Shown in pieces: positions 35,270 to 44,689 of a DNA stretch of 64,000 nt. Source of the stretch: Apium graveolens. Lineage: Eukaryota; Streptophyta; Magnoliopsida; Apiales; Apiaceae. Below the pieces are notes generated by a model. The model had not been told where the DNA came from. It ran no database searches and saw only the letters and a list, made by a program, of their open reading frames with translations. Numbering within the stretch: the first letter of the stretch is position 1; every line of letters starts with the position of its first letter. The stretch covers positions 91,080,631 through 91,144,630 of the forward strand of contig NC_133648.1 of the NCBI RefSeq assembly GCF_009905375.1, written 5' to 3'. The position numbers were made by a program, and so were the translations under genes.

Positions 35270-35505
35270 GGATAAAAATTAAAGGTAAAACTTAAAAACC
35301 TAATGAGAATTGCCCAAAATAGCCGTTTAAAAGTAAAAATAAACTATCAAAATTTAGTCAATTATTCATCGTGATATACTTGCAGACTGTAAGTATATCC
35401 GATGGATAATGTTCAGAACTTCAACGGCTAAAATGTAAACAATTCGACGGATGAGAATAAAGCAATTATCCGTCGGGTTAAAAAATAATCCAGAAAAGTA
35501 AAGTC
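35270..35505 (-). other. Cop2 upstream fragment between Sol2 and Cop3
   Basis: It begins with the second copy of the Sol2 target (ggata) and joins 24358 when Sol2 is removed. It contains several (c/t)cgacggat and atccgtcg words, but no ORF of note. Its junction with Cop3 at about 35505 has no visible duplicate. Confidence 0.55.
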
Positions 35506-37599
35506 TGTACCAAAGGAGAAGAGTGATTACACTGCTGAAGATATCGCATCAATTGCTAAGGATGCTAAGGTACGACACTTACTGCATAGTGCTATTGATA
35601 ATATAATGTCAAACAGGGTAATAAACTGCAAGACTGCAAAGGAGATATGGGATGCTTTGGAAACAAGATGTCAGGGAACAGATACGATCAAGAAGAACAG
35701 GAAGACAATACTCACTCAAGAGTATGAACACTTTGACTCAAAGGCTAATGAGTCATTGACTGATTTATATGATAGATTTGTCAAACTCTTAAATGATTTG
35801 TCACTGGTTAATAAGGAGTATGATCTTGAAGATTCAAACCTTAAATTCCTGTTAGCTCTTCCTGAATGCTGGGATTTGAAGGCAACAATAAGAGACAACT
35901 ATAATCTTGATGAAACAACTCTTGATGAAATTTATGGAATGCTCAAGACTCGTGAACTTGAGATGGAACAAAGAAGCAAGAGGAAAGGAGGAAAGTCAAG
36001 GACAGTGGCTCTTAAGGCTGAAGAAGAATCCCCCAAGGCAGTACCTCAAGGAAAGATAAGGGTAAAGCTCTCTTCACAAAGTCTGATACTGAGTCATCAA
36101 GTTCTGAAAGTGATGATGACTCAGAATCTGAAAGCTTGCCTAAGACGGATGCTGATGAAGAGATGATGAAGCTGTGTGCTCTTATGGTGAAATGGATCAC
36201 AAAGATTGCATACAGGAAGTTCAGGAAGGGAAAGAAGTTTTCCAAGAAAGGCACAAGTTCTGATAAGAAGAATTTCAGAAAATCTGAGGGAAGAGGAGGA
36301 AAGTCTGACAGAGGAGATTATACAAATGTCAAATGCTACAACTGTGGTGAGAAAGGCCACATATCTCCTGATTGCAAGAAAGTGAAGAGTGACAAAGGCA
36401 AGGCTATTGTCACAAAGAAGAAAAGTTGGACAAACACCTCAGATTCTGAAAGTGAGGAGAATTATGCCTTGATGGCAAATGCTGATAAGGCAAGTGCTGA
36501 AAGCAGTTCTAAAGCTGCTGAATTAAAGGTACCTCAAACTACTTATGCTTTTCATACTGATGATATTAATGAGTTGAGAAGATATCTTAAAACAATGTTC
36601 ATTAGTTATAGAGATCAAACTTTAACATGTGAAAGATTAACTTCTGAAAATCTTGCTTGTAAAAAGAGGAATGATTATTTAGAAAAAAAGTTAGTCATGT
36701 TCCATCAAACTCAGAAAGATAGAGATGATGCTTTCTATGTTAGGGATGAAGTGCTTAAAATGAATGAATCTCTAAAAGCTGAGTTAGAAAAGGAAAGAGA
36801 GATTATCAGGACTTGGACTAACTCTGGCAGAACAACTCAGAATTTGTTAAGTAGTGAAAACTGGAAAGAGGGCTTAGGTTATGGAGAGGATAAGAATGAT
36901 AAAGGAACTGTAGATATTAAGCCTGTAGTTGTTAAACAAAAGCCAAAGTTAAAACCTGTTAAGTTTGTAGCTGTAAAGTCTAATAATGAGAAATCAGAAG
37001 TTAAAAAGGAATTAACTTCTGACAAACTAAAACAGGAAAAGACAACTGCAGTAAACGTAGGCTTAATGACTAAGAAGCAGCTTAAGTATAAGCTGAAAGA
37101 TGTTAAGAATGCAAACAAGGTAAAATCACCTAGGAAAAATAGGAATGGAAAGGAAGGTGTGAATAAAAGCAATGATTATAAGCCTGTTCCTGAAGGTCCT
37201 AGGAAAACGTGTCATAACTGTGGAAGTTCTAACCATCTGGCTTCTTTTTGTAGGAAAAATAAGAATATAAACTCCTTACCTTCAAAGTCAGGGGTTAAGA
37301 GTCAGTCTGTTAGATATAAGCCACAAAATCCTTGTTTTCATTGTGGTAGTTTATGGCATTCCATTTATACTTGTAAGGAATATCATAGTCTGTACTATGA
37401 TTATTATCAAATAAAACCTTCTTTAAAGAAAGTTAGCATTGTTCCTTCTAGTGTAAGTTCTGATTTAAAGTCTGATAGTGTAAATTCTAATAAGAAAAAT
37501 GTTAACATAAACTCTGATGCTAAATCCGCTGCAAATGTTAACAAACTTAATAAGGCCAAAGGATCCAAGCAAGTCTGGGTCCTTAAAACTAATCATTAG
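35506..37599 (+). pseudogene. gag: Cop3 gag (5'-truncated, one frameshift)
   Basis: The fragment begins at KSDYTAEDIASIAKDAK and carries the copia gag core (NRVINCKTAKEIWDALETR, then LKFLLALPECWDLKA). A frameshift lies at about 36040. Then come three CCHC zinc knuckles: CYNCGEKGHISPDC (36334-36375), CHNCGSSNHLASFC (37210-37251) and CFHCGSLWHSIYTC (37333-37374). A coiled-coil-like segment separates the first two. The frame ends with TAG at 37597-37599. Confidence 0.9.
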
Positions 37600-37620
37600 T
37601 GGTCTTTGTGATTGCAGGGC
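37597..37620 (+). other. Gag-pol junction: two in-frame stops and a splice-acceptor-like site
   Basis: After the gag TAG the same frame reads TGG TCT TTG TGA TTG CAG GGC, then pol. TAG, TGA and TTGCAG|GG are all conserved in Cop4 (57918-57895). A consensus 3' splice site or recoding could explain how pol is expressed. Confidence 0.6.
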
Positions 37621-40600
37621 AACAGGAAAAACATCCTAGTTCTGGACAGTGGATGTTCAGGACATATGACTGGAAATAAAGCCCTGCTATCAGACTTTGT
37701 GGAGAAGGATGGCCCAAGTGTTTCTTATGGAGATGGCAATATTGGAAAAACATTGGGATATGGCAATATCAATCTTGGGAATGTCATCATTAAAGAAGTA
37801 GCTCTTGTCTCAGGACTTAAACACAATCTGCTGAGTGTCAGTCAAATCTGTGACAGAGGTTATCATGTGGATTTCTTTGAAGAACACTATGAAGTTGTAA
37901 GTAAATCTACAGGCAAAGTTGTTCTGAAATGATACAGGCGTGGTAACATTTATGAAGCCAAGCTTTCAACAAATACTGATGGTTCTGCAATCTGTCTGAT
38001 GAGTAGAGCATCAATTGAAGAAAGATGGAATTGGCACAAGAAACTCTCTCATTTAAATTTCAACAATATAAATGAGTTGGTCAAGAAAGATCTTGTGAGA
38101 GGACTGCCAAAGTCAGTATTTGCTCCTGATGGCCTTTGTAATTCTTTTCAGAAGGCCAAACAAAGAAAATCTTCATTCAAGAGCAAGACTGAATCATCAA
38201 TTCTTGAGCCTTATCACCTACTACATGTTGATCTATTTGGTCCAGTAAATGTCATGTCTATTGCAAAGAAGAAATATGCTATGGTCATAGTGGATGAGTT
38301 CACCAGATACACATGGGTGTATTTCTTACACACAAAAAGTGAAACTGCATCTATCTTGATTGATCATGTCAAGCAACTGGATAAATTGGTCAAGGACTCA
38401 GTGAAGATAATAAGAAGTGATAATGGTACTGAGTTCAAGAATTTGATAATGGAAGAGTTCTGCAAAAACCATGGAATCAAGCAGGAATTTTCTGCTCCTG
38501 GAACTCCACAGCAAAATGGAGTTGTTGAAAGGAAGAATAGAACTCTCATTGAAGCTGCACGTACAATGCTTGATGAAGCAAAGCTTCCAACCTATTTCTG
38601 GGCTGAAGCTGTGCAGACTACTTGTTTTACTCAGAATGCAACACTCATTAACAAGCAAGGAAAGACACCATATGATATGGTGAAGAAAAAGAAGCCAAAT
38701 CTGAAGTATTTTCATGTATTTGGATGCAAGTTTTTTATTCTTAAGACTCATCCTGAACAGCTATCCAAGTTTGATCTAAAAGCTGATGAAGGGATATTTG
38801 TTGGATATCCAATTTCCACAAAAGCCTTCAGAGTCTATAACTTGCGAACAAGAGTGGTCATGGAATCTATCAATGTCTCTTTTGATGATAAGAAGATTAC
38901 TGGACTTGAAGATTTTATTGATCATGATCAACTGAGATTTGAAAATGAAGACTTAAATTCTGATACTGAAAATCCTGACAATCTAAATCCTGATACTGCA
39001 CACTCTGATAGATCAAACTCTGAAGTTATTGAAACTGTGGTGACTACGCCAAAGGAAGATGCACCTATGCAGGGGGAGCATACTCAAGATCTAACCACAT
39101 CTCAAGAAGCATCAGAACATACATCTGGCTCTTCAAGTTCTGATTCGTCAAGTTCTGATAAGCCAAGTTCTGATAGTTCAGAAAATCTAAATTCTGAAGA
39201 ATCCAACTCAGAGAGCATAGTTTTAGGGGGAGCATCAGAAAATGTTAATGAAGACAACATGGATCATGGGGGAGCATCCAGTTCTCGAGAAAACCTTCCA
39301 TCTGCAAGGAAGTGGACTAAATCACATACACCTGATTTGATAATTGGAAATCCTGATGCAGGTGTCAGAACTAGAACATGTACTTCAAGTGAATGTCTTT
39401 ACAATTCTTTTATTTCTCAGACTGAGCCAAAGAAAGTGAAAGAAGCTCTTCAAGATGCTGATTGGGTGCAAGCAATGCAGGAAGAGTTAAATGAATTTGA
39501 AAGAAACAAAGTCCTGACCCTAGTGCCAAGACCAAAGAACAGATCTGTTGTTGGTACAAAATGGGTATTCAGAAACAAAACTGATAGTGATGTCATAATT
39601 ACAAGGAATAAGGAAAGGCTGGTTGCAAAAGGATATTCTCAATATGAGGGAATCGATTATGATGAAACATTTGCACCAGTTGCTAGATTGGAAGCCATAA
39701 AGATATTTTTGGCTTATGCTGCTCACAAAAAGTTTACTGTCTTTCAAATGGATATGAAAAGTGCTTTTCTCAATGGAGAATTGGAGGAAGAAGTATATGT
39801 TGAACAACCTTCAGGCTTTGTAGATTCCAAATATCCAGATTATGTCTACAGGCTTGATAAAGCACTTTATGGACTTAAGCAAGCTCCAAGAGCATGGCAT
39901 GAGACTTTAGCTCTGTTTCTTCTGGAAAGTGGATTTAACAGAGGAACTATAGACAAAACATTGTTCTACCTCAACCATGGAAAGGACTTACTTCTGGTCC
40001 AGATTTATGTTGATGATATCATCTTTTTGGTTCTACAAATGACAGACTTTGCAAGAAGTTTGCCAAACTGATGCAGTCAAGGTATCAAATGAGTATGATG
40101 GGGGAACTTAGCTATTTTCTGGGCCTTCAAGTCAAGCAGAATGAAGAAGGCACTTTTATTTGTCAAACTAAGTACACCAGAAATTTGCTGAAGAAATTTG
40201 GAATGCAAGATTGTTCAAGTGCATCCACTCCCATGGCCACTGCAACAAAACTGGACAAGGATACTGCTAAATAAGTAGATATTACTGATTACGGAGGTAT
40301 GATTGGCTCACTACTCTATCTAACTGCTAGTAGACCTGATATCATGTATGCTACCTATCTTTGTGCAAGATTTTAAGCAGATCCAAAAGAACCTCACTTA
40401 ACAGTTGTGAAAAGAATTTTCAAGTATCTTAAGGGAACAGCTGATCTGGCATTGTGGTATCCCAGAGAATCAGATTTTAAACTAATAGGTTACTCAGATG
40501 CAGATTTTGCAGGTTGCAAAATTGACAGGAAAAGCACAAGTGGAAGCTGCCAATTTCTTGGAGGCAGATTGGTTTCTTGGTTTAGCAAGAAACAAAAGTC

Positions 40601-40964
40601 AATTTCCACATCAACTGCAGAAGTAGAGTACATTGTTGCAGGAAGCTGTTGTGCACAGATTCTTTGGATGAAGAATCAGTTACTGGATTATGGATTAACA
40701 TATTTTAAAATCCCTATTTACTGTGATAATCAAAGTGCTATTGCTATGACAGGTAATCCAGTTTAACACTCAATGACAAAGCACATCAGCATCAGGTACC
40801 ACTTCATAAGGGAACATGTGGATGAAGGTACAGTGGAATTGCACTTTGTTCCAACAGATCAACAACTACTAGATATCTTCACAAAACCACTGTGTGAAGC
40901 TACTTTTACAAGATTGGTAAATGAACTTGGAATGGTTTCAGGTTCTTTCTCTAAATCTGCTTAG
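37612..40964 (+). pseudogene. pol: Cop3 pol (protease, integrase, RT, RNase H; broken)
   Basis: Order is copia type. Protease: [12 protein letters not shown] near 37640. GAG-pre-integrase zinc finger (38029-38160), whose last Cys is Phe (CNSF; CDSC in Cop4). Integrase DDE core: HVDLFGPV near 38226, SDNGTEFKN near 38418, [10 protein letters not shown] near 38514. A long acidic Ser/Asp linker follows. RT starts near 39510, with YVDD at 40006-40017. RNase H follows (YSDADFAG, STAEVEY). Lesions: TGA at 37930 in place of Gly, a 2-nt insertion just after YVDDIIF (about 40026), and stops near 40273, 40374 and 40765. It encodes no complete enzyme. Confidence 0.92.
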
Positions 40965-42306
40965 TTTTGTTCTGATGCATCAGACTTTATGATCAGTATT
41001 TACAGAAATTACTCTCTTTATGTATTATGTGCTTAATTGAAAATTGCTTAAGTACTGACTGTTGACTGATGTGACTTTCTAAACTCTGATAGTGATATGT
41101 CTGTTTTTGTAACTATTCAATCCTATGAGGATATATGTGCTAGATGCTGACCTAGTAGTCTTCAATACATTAGAGATCCCATGTTAGAAGTAATTATTTA
41201 TGTGGAAATCCATTGACACAAGCAAATTCTGATATTGATCTTAGTTAAGTTTACTCTGTCTATCTTATTACTAAGTCAAAAACTAGAATAATGCTTCTCA
41301 TCTGTTAAGTTCTGGTGTTAGTAAATCTACTGAATGTACTAAGTGCTGATAAACCTCACTTATCAAAAGAAAAAGGAAAAAGAAAAAGAAATAAAATCAG
41401 GTACTCCTTTGAGGTCTAGAGTAAAAATGTGGAAGGGATGATCCAAGTGCATTGCTGGTATTAAGTAATATACATCAGAAAAGCAAAATATTTTCTTGCT
41501 GACTTTTCACACTCCATGATTACTGGAGAAATACTCTGATAATAGCATAAATTCTGATAAGTAGTCATGACTCACTTACACTGAGAAGCCACTGTAAAAT
41601 GGAATTTAAAAAGATGCACAAAATTAGCACAAAACAGTTGAGGTGGACTCAAGCATGAACTAATTCAATAGTAGGCTTCAGAATAATGACAGATTTTTAG
41701 TAAAGTTTTAGTTATGCCTTATTTCTAAGATATACTGAAGTGAATCAGACTTTACTCTTTGTCTGATATTTAGCTTAATGTACACACTAAACACTCCATA
41801 TGAATGATGAAAATTACTGTGGTGATCTATGTTATTTTAGATGAACAGTTTATGTGTCAGATTGCATAAATTCTGAGGACAAGTTCTGTTGAACGTTATG
41901 ATGATTAAGTTCTGAAGAATCTATATCAGAATTTATGTGAAGAATTACAAAGATAGGCATTCATTTTTTGAGTTAAGCAATCATGTTCTGATAACTGTTA
42001 AGTTCTTATATAAGTCTAAGTTCTGATATTACATTCTGATCCTTTACTTGACTTATTTGTGGATAAAATCTAAAAACAGTCTCCTTTTAAATTAGAATAT
42101 GTTTGGGAGGAATATTAACAGTCAATATAATTAGGAATAGTGGTACACGTACATGCACAGTAATTTTTACTTGTTTCTTGTGCGCATTAAACCTCGTTTT
42201 ACCTTTCTAATGACTATTTTTCTTCTTCCAAGTCTAGGGAGACGAGGTAGAATTATTTCTACCTGTCAACATTCAATTACCGTGCGTCTCCTGGCATTTT
42301 CTTGCC
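40965..42306 (+). other. Cop3 noncoding region between pol and accessory ORFs
   Basis: This 1.3-kb AT-rich stretch is rich in the words ttctgat and agttctgat, and has a purine tract near 41363-41395. I find no ORF with recognisable similarity. Confidence 0.6.
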
Positions 42307-42314
42307 TATATAAA
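42307..42314 (+). promoter_or_regulatory. TATA box before the 89-codon ORF
   Basis: TATATAAA is 77 bp before the ATG at 42391, and a pyrimidine-rich leader (cacttcacaacagcc, cttcattttcttcat) follows. It looks like an ordinary plant core promoter inside the element. Confidence 0.6.
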
Positions 42315-42390
42315 CAAACACTTCACAACAGCCTACACATCATTTCTTTTCTCACATACTCACCTTCATTTTCTTCATACCAACAAAACC

Positions 42391-42660
42391 ATGGTCAACT
42401 ATAACATGTTTTTAAACTATGAAACCTTCAACATGGAGCTGAGCTGTGAAGCCTGGCAGCAGGAATGGCACGTCACTGCCATTCCTGATGAGATTTGGGA
42501 CTCGGTTCCCCAGGAGGTTCTCACCCACCTCCTGTTCTTTTACATGGACTACCATCGCCATCTGGAGCGATTGGAGGAAGAAAGGCTGGAAGCTCTCCGC
42601 CAGCAAGAGCGAATCATCAGACTCACTATTCTTTTTGTAGAGAGTAGGAAGAAGAAATAA
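42391..42660 (+). CDS. Small accessory ORF of Cop3 (89 aa, unknown)
   Basis: An intact ORF starting MVNYNMFLNYETF; the context aaaaccATGG is good for plant translation. The N-terminal half is rich in aromatic residues and acids (CEAWQQEWHVTAIPDEIWD). The C-terminal half is a predicted amphipathic helix (LERLEEERLEALRQQER) ending in a basic RKKK tail. No signal peptide or obvious transmembrane segment. It is on the element's own strand, between pol and the second accessory ORF, behind its own TATA box. I do not recognise the family. It could be a captured host exon or an element-encoded helper. An ORF of this length with a good start context and promoter may be real, but chance cannot be excluded. 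Confidence 0.55.
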   Translation: MVNYNMFLNYETFNMELSCEAWQQEWHVTAIPDEIWDSVPQEVLTHLLFFYMDYHRHLERLEEERLEALRQQERIIRLTILFVESRKKK

Positions 42661-43385
42661 TTTATTTTCTTCTTCCTGTTTTTCTTCATCGTCAGCCTTG
42701 CCATGCTTCTTGAGCTAGGACTAAGGCTGTTGATGTTAGGTTTAGAAGCTTAGGACAATCTTGTAATGCTCTGATGTAATTTAAATTTCATGAATGTATT
42801 CTCTAAATATATTAATGGAATTTTTACTTTTTGCAAGTTTTTGTCTCTGAGATGTTTGTAATTTAAATGCACTGATAAATCCTTATATATTTATATTCTG
42901 ATGACCATTTCATTTTTGATTTAAATTAAGTTCTGATCTTAAAATATCAGTACTTGTTTATTTGATTTATTTTGGTCATTCTCACACTTGATTTTTTTTC
43001 CAGAATATTGGTGTTGTAGTGAAAATAATTGAATAAGTGGGAACAGTTTAAATTTTGAATTAAAACTGATTTACCTCAATTCATGGAATTACTGGGTAAG
43101 TGGAACGGTTTTTCCTTGAAAAACTGCAAGTGGGTAAGTAATGATTACTGTTTTCCCGTGTCCATTAACTATTCTTTATTGCTGCATGTCTGACAGGTGT
43201 CCAACGGTTATATTTTTTTTACCAAGTATAAGTAAGAAAGAGAGAAGATTATACAATATTTTATTTACTTTTACACTTTATCTCTCTTTCTTTGCTTTTA
43301 CTTTCTCTCATCTCCTGATGTTGGTTTTTCATATAGACATTTTATCAAACACCTAACAGGCAAATCTTAAATTTCAATTTTTCTC
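42661..43385 (+). other. Cop3 spacer between the two accessory ORFs
   Basis: An AT-rich spacer with the repeat word gttctgat. The last 150 bp are T/C-rich (tatctctctttctttgc), resembling a leader or a second promoter region before the ATG at 43386. No clear TATA box. Confidence 0.5.
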
Positions 43386-44446
43386 ATGACACCTAAGGAT
43401 TTGATCATTGATGGAGCTAAGTTCGTTCTAAATAACTATGCTGTAATTCTCGATCATGCTGAAGCTCCGTCTGAGTTGCATTTTGTGCAAGATCTTCTTG
43501 CACACAGTGAAATTGGGTATGCATTGACCCAGCCTTCAGTCTTTTCAAGCCTACAAGTTCTGACGTTTTGGCGGACTGGGTATTTTGATAATGGTGGTAC
43601 AACTGGTACTCCCATAATTGTTTTTGAAGTGGATGATTCTGAACATGTGGTAACTCCTGGTACAATACGCAATGCCTTACACTTACCAGAAGGCTGTATT
43701 TTCTCAACACCGGAGGAATCAGCTCTACAAGAGTTAATGGCAAGTTTTGGTATGAGCAAAGTTTGGCTAAGCTTGGACAATTGAAACGGGCTCATATCAG
43801 AAAGAAATGGAGCTTCTTCTTCGACTGCATCACTAAAGCCTTCGGGAATAAGTGTTCCAACTTTGATGCCATTCCTATAATGAGTCAGCACATCGGGTAT
43901 GCTATTATTAACCAAACTCATTTTGATTTTGCAAATGCTGTGATAGGTTTTATTGGGGATAGGATGAAAGAAGATAGGAATATTGTCTACTTTGCTAAAT
44001 TTTGTCAGCTTATATATACTTTATGTTGTGCTGATGAACCTCAACCTACCACTGACTTAACTCCACCTTTCAAAATTGCAAAACAAGCCTTTAATGACTT
44101 GGTAAATGCTGACCTTAAGAAAAAAGTGGTTAGACCTTTACAGATTCCTCAGTCTGTAAAACAGATCTTGGTAAATGCTGATCCTCAAACCTATAGATCT
44201 GTTTATCCTGATGTCCAACCCACCATCACAACCCAAACACCACAGCAACCATCAGAACATACCACTCATACATCAATTCCTCAACCTTCCCTCAGAACAT
44301 ATCTCAAATCATATCTCTCAACTTCACAGACAGCTCAACCTTCATCCTCAGCACCTACTGTGAAGCCTTCATCTTCCAAGCCCAAGAGGACAAAGACTGT
44401 TTCTCAAACACCACAGAAGAGAAAGAGGATTGTTCTGAGAGATGAG
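43386..44446 (+). pseudogene. Cop3 accessory gene in env position (frameshifted, cut by gap)
   Basis: The ATG at 43386 (MTPKDLIIDGAKF) begins a protein related to the Cop2 accessory gene. Matching blocks are GYALTQPSVF versus NYAMLESPTI, RKKWSFFFDCITKAF versus RKEWSFQCDVVTKVF, and RNIVYFAKF versus RNVYYARF. A 1-nt frameshift near 43752 splits the reading frame (first part ends at 43784, second part continues from about 43760). After the domain comes a Pro/Ser/Thr/Gln-rich region and a basic stretch (KPKRTKTVSQTPQKRKR) just before the N gap. The C-terminal coiled-coil part seen in Cop2 is missing. Function unknown. Confidence 0.72.
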
Positions 44447-44546
44447 NNNNNNNNNNNNNNNNNNNNNNNNNNNNNNNNNNNNNNNNNNNNNNNNNNNNNN
44501 NNNNNNNNNNNNNNNNNNNNNNNNNNNNNNNNNNNNNNNNNNNNNN
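44447..44546. other. Assembly gap (100 N)
   Basis: Exactly 100 N, the usual placeholder for a gap of unknown size. Any translation across it is meaningless. The 3' end of Cop3 is probably hidden here. Confidence 0.99.
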
Positions 44547-44689
44547 TCTCGATAAGTATATTGGCTTATCGAGATCTCTAGTACTCTATATTTAGTTTAG
44601 CTTGTAGAGGTCTTCAGTTCTCTATAAGAGAATTTTGGCTTGTCGAGATCTCTAGTCTTCAAATCTTCACTTTGACTTATCGATAACTC
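44547..44689. repeat. 36-bp tandem array, left part
   Basis: Degenerate units around (a/c)ttatcgagatctctag and gacttatcgataactc, the same array as 51420-51800. Ath1 is inserted in it, with the duplicate aactc at 44685-44689 and 51415-51419. Confidence 0.8.

Larger units (their letters stand above)
16362..35505 (-). mobile_element. Cop2: SIRE-like copia, 3' part with accessory gene, interrupted by Sol1 and Sol2/Gyp2
   Basis: Read on the minus strand, the pieces are: upstream noncoding (35505-35270 and 24358-24223), an accessory gene (24222-21825 and 17917-16603), a polypurine-like tract and the first 117 bp of the 3' LTR (16478-16362), which is cut by Cop1. Removing Sol1 (TSD tgaat) and Sol2 (TSD ggata) restores continuity. 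No gag or pol of this copy is in the window. The LTR start resembles Sol3 (ACTTGATGAT, then CAAAA), so it belongs with or near the Cop5/Sol3 family. The right end at 35505 is where Cop3 sequence begins and is approximate. Confidence 0.7.
35506..44446 (+). mobile_element. Cop3: SIRE-like copia, 5'-truncated, with accessory ORFs
   Basis: The fragment starts inside gag about 80 codons after the start seen in Cop4. It has no 5' LTR or PBS and continues through gag, pol, a 1.4-kb noncoding part and two extra ORFs up to the assembly gap. Gag and pol are very similar to Cop4, so the two are one family. The long region between pol and the missing 3' LTR with extra ORFs is typical of SIRE-like elements. 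The 3' LTR is not visible before or after the gap. Confidence 0.85.

Noticed and set aside
42153..42404. ORF of 83 codons overlapping the accessory promoter
   Set aside because: It covers the TATA box and leader of the 89-codon ORF in another frame and has the composition of noncoding DNA.
43763..44581. Single ORF spanning the N gap
   Set aside because: It reads through 100 unknown bases, starts on a TTG and is only the second frame of the broken Cop3 accessory gene.
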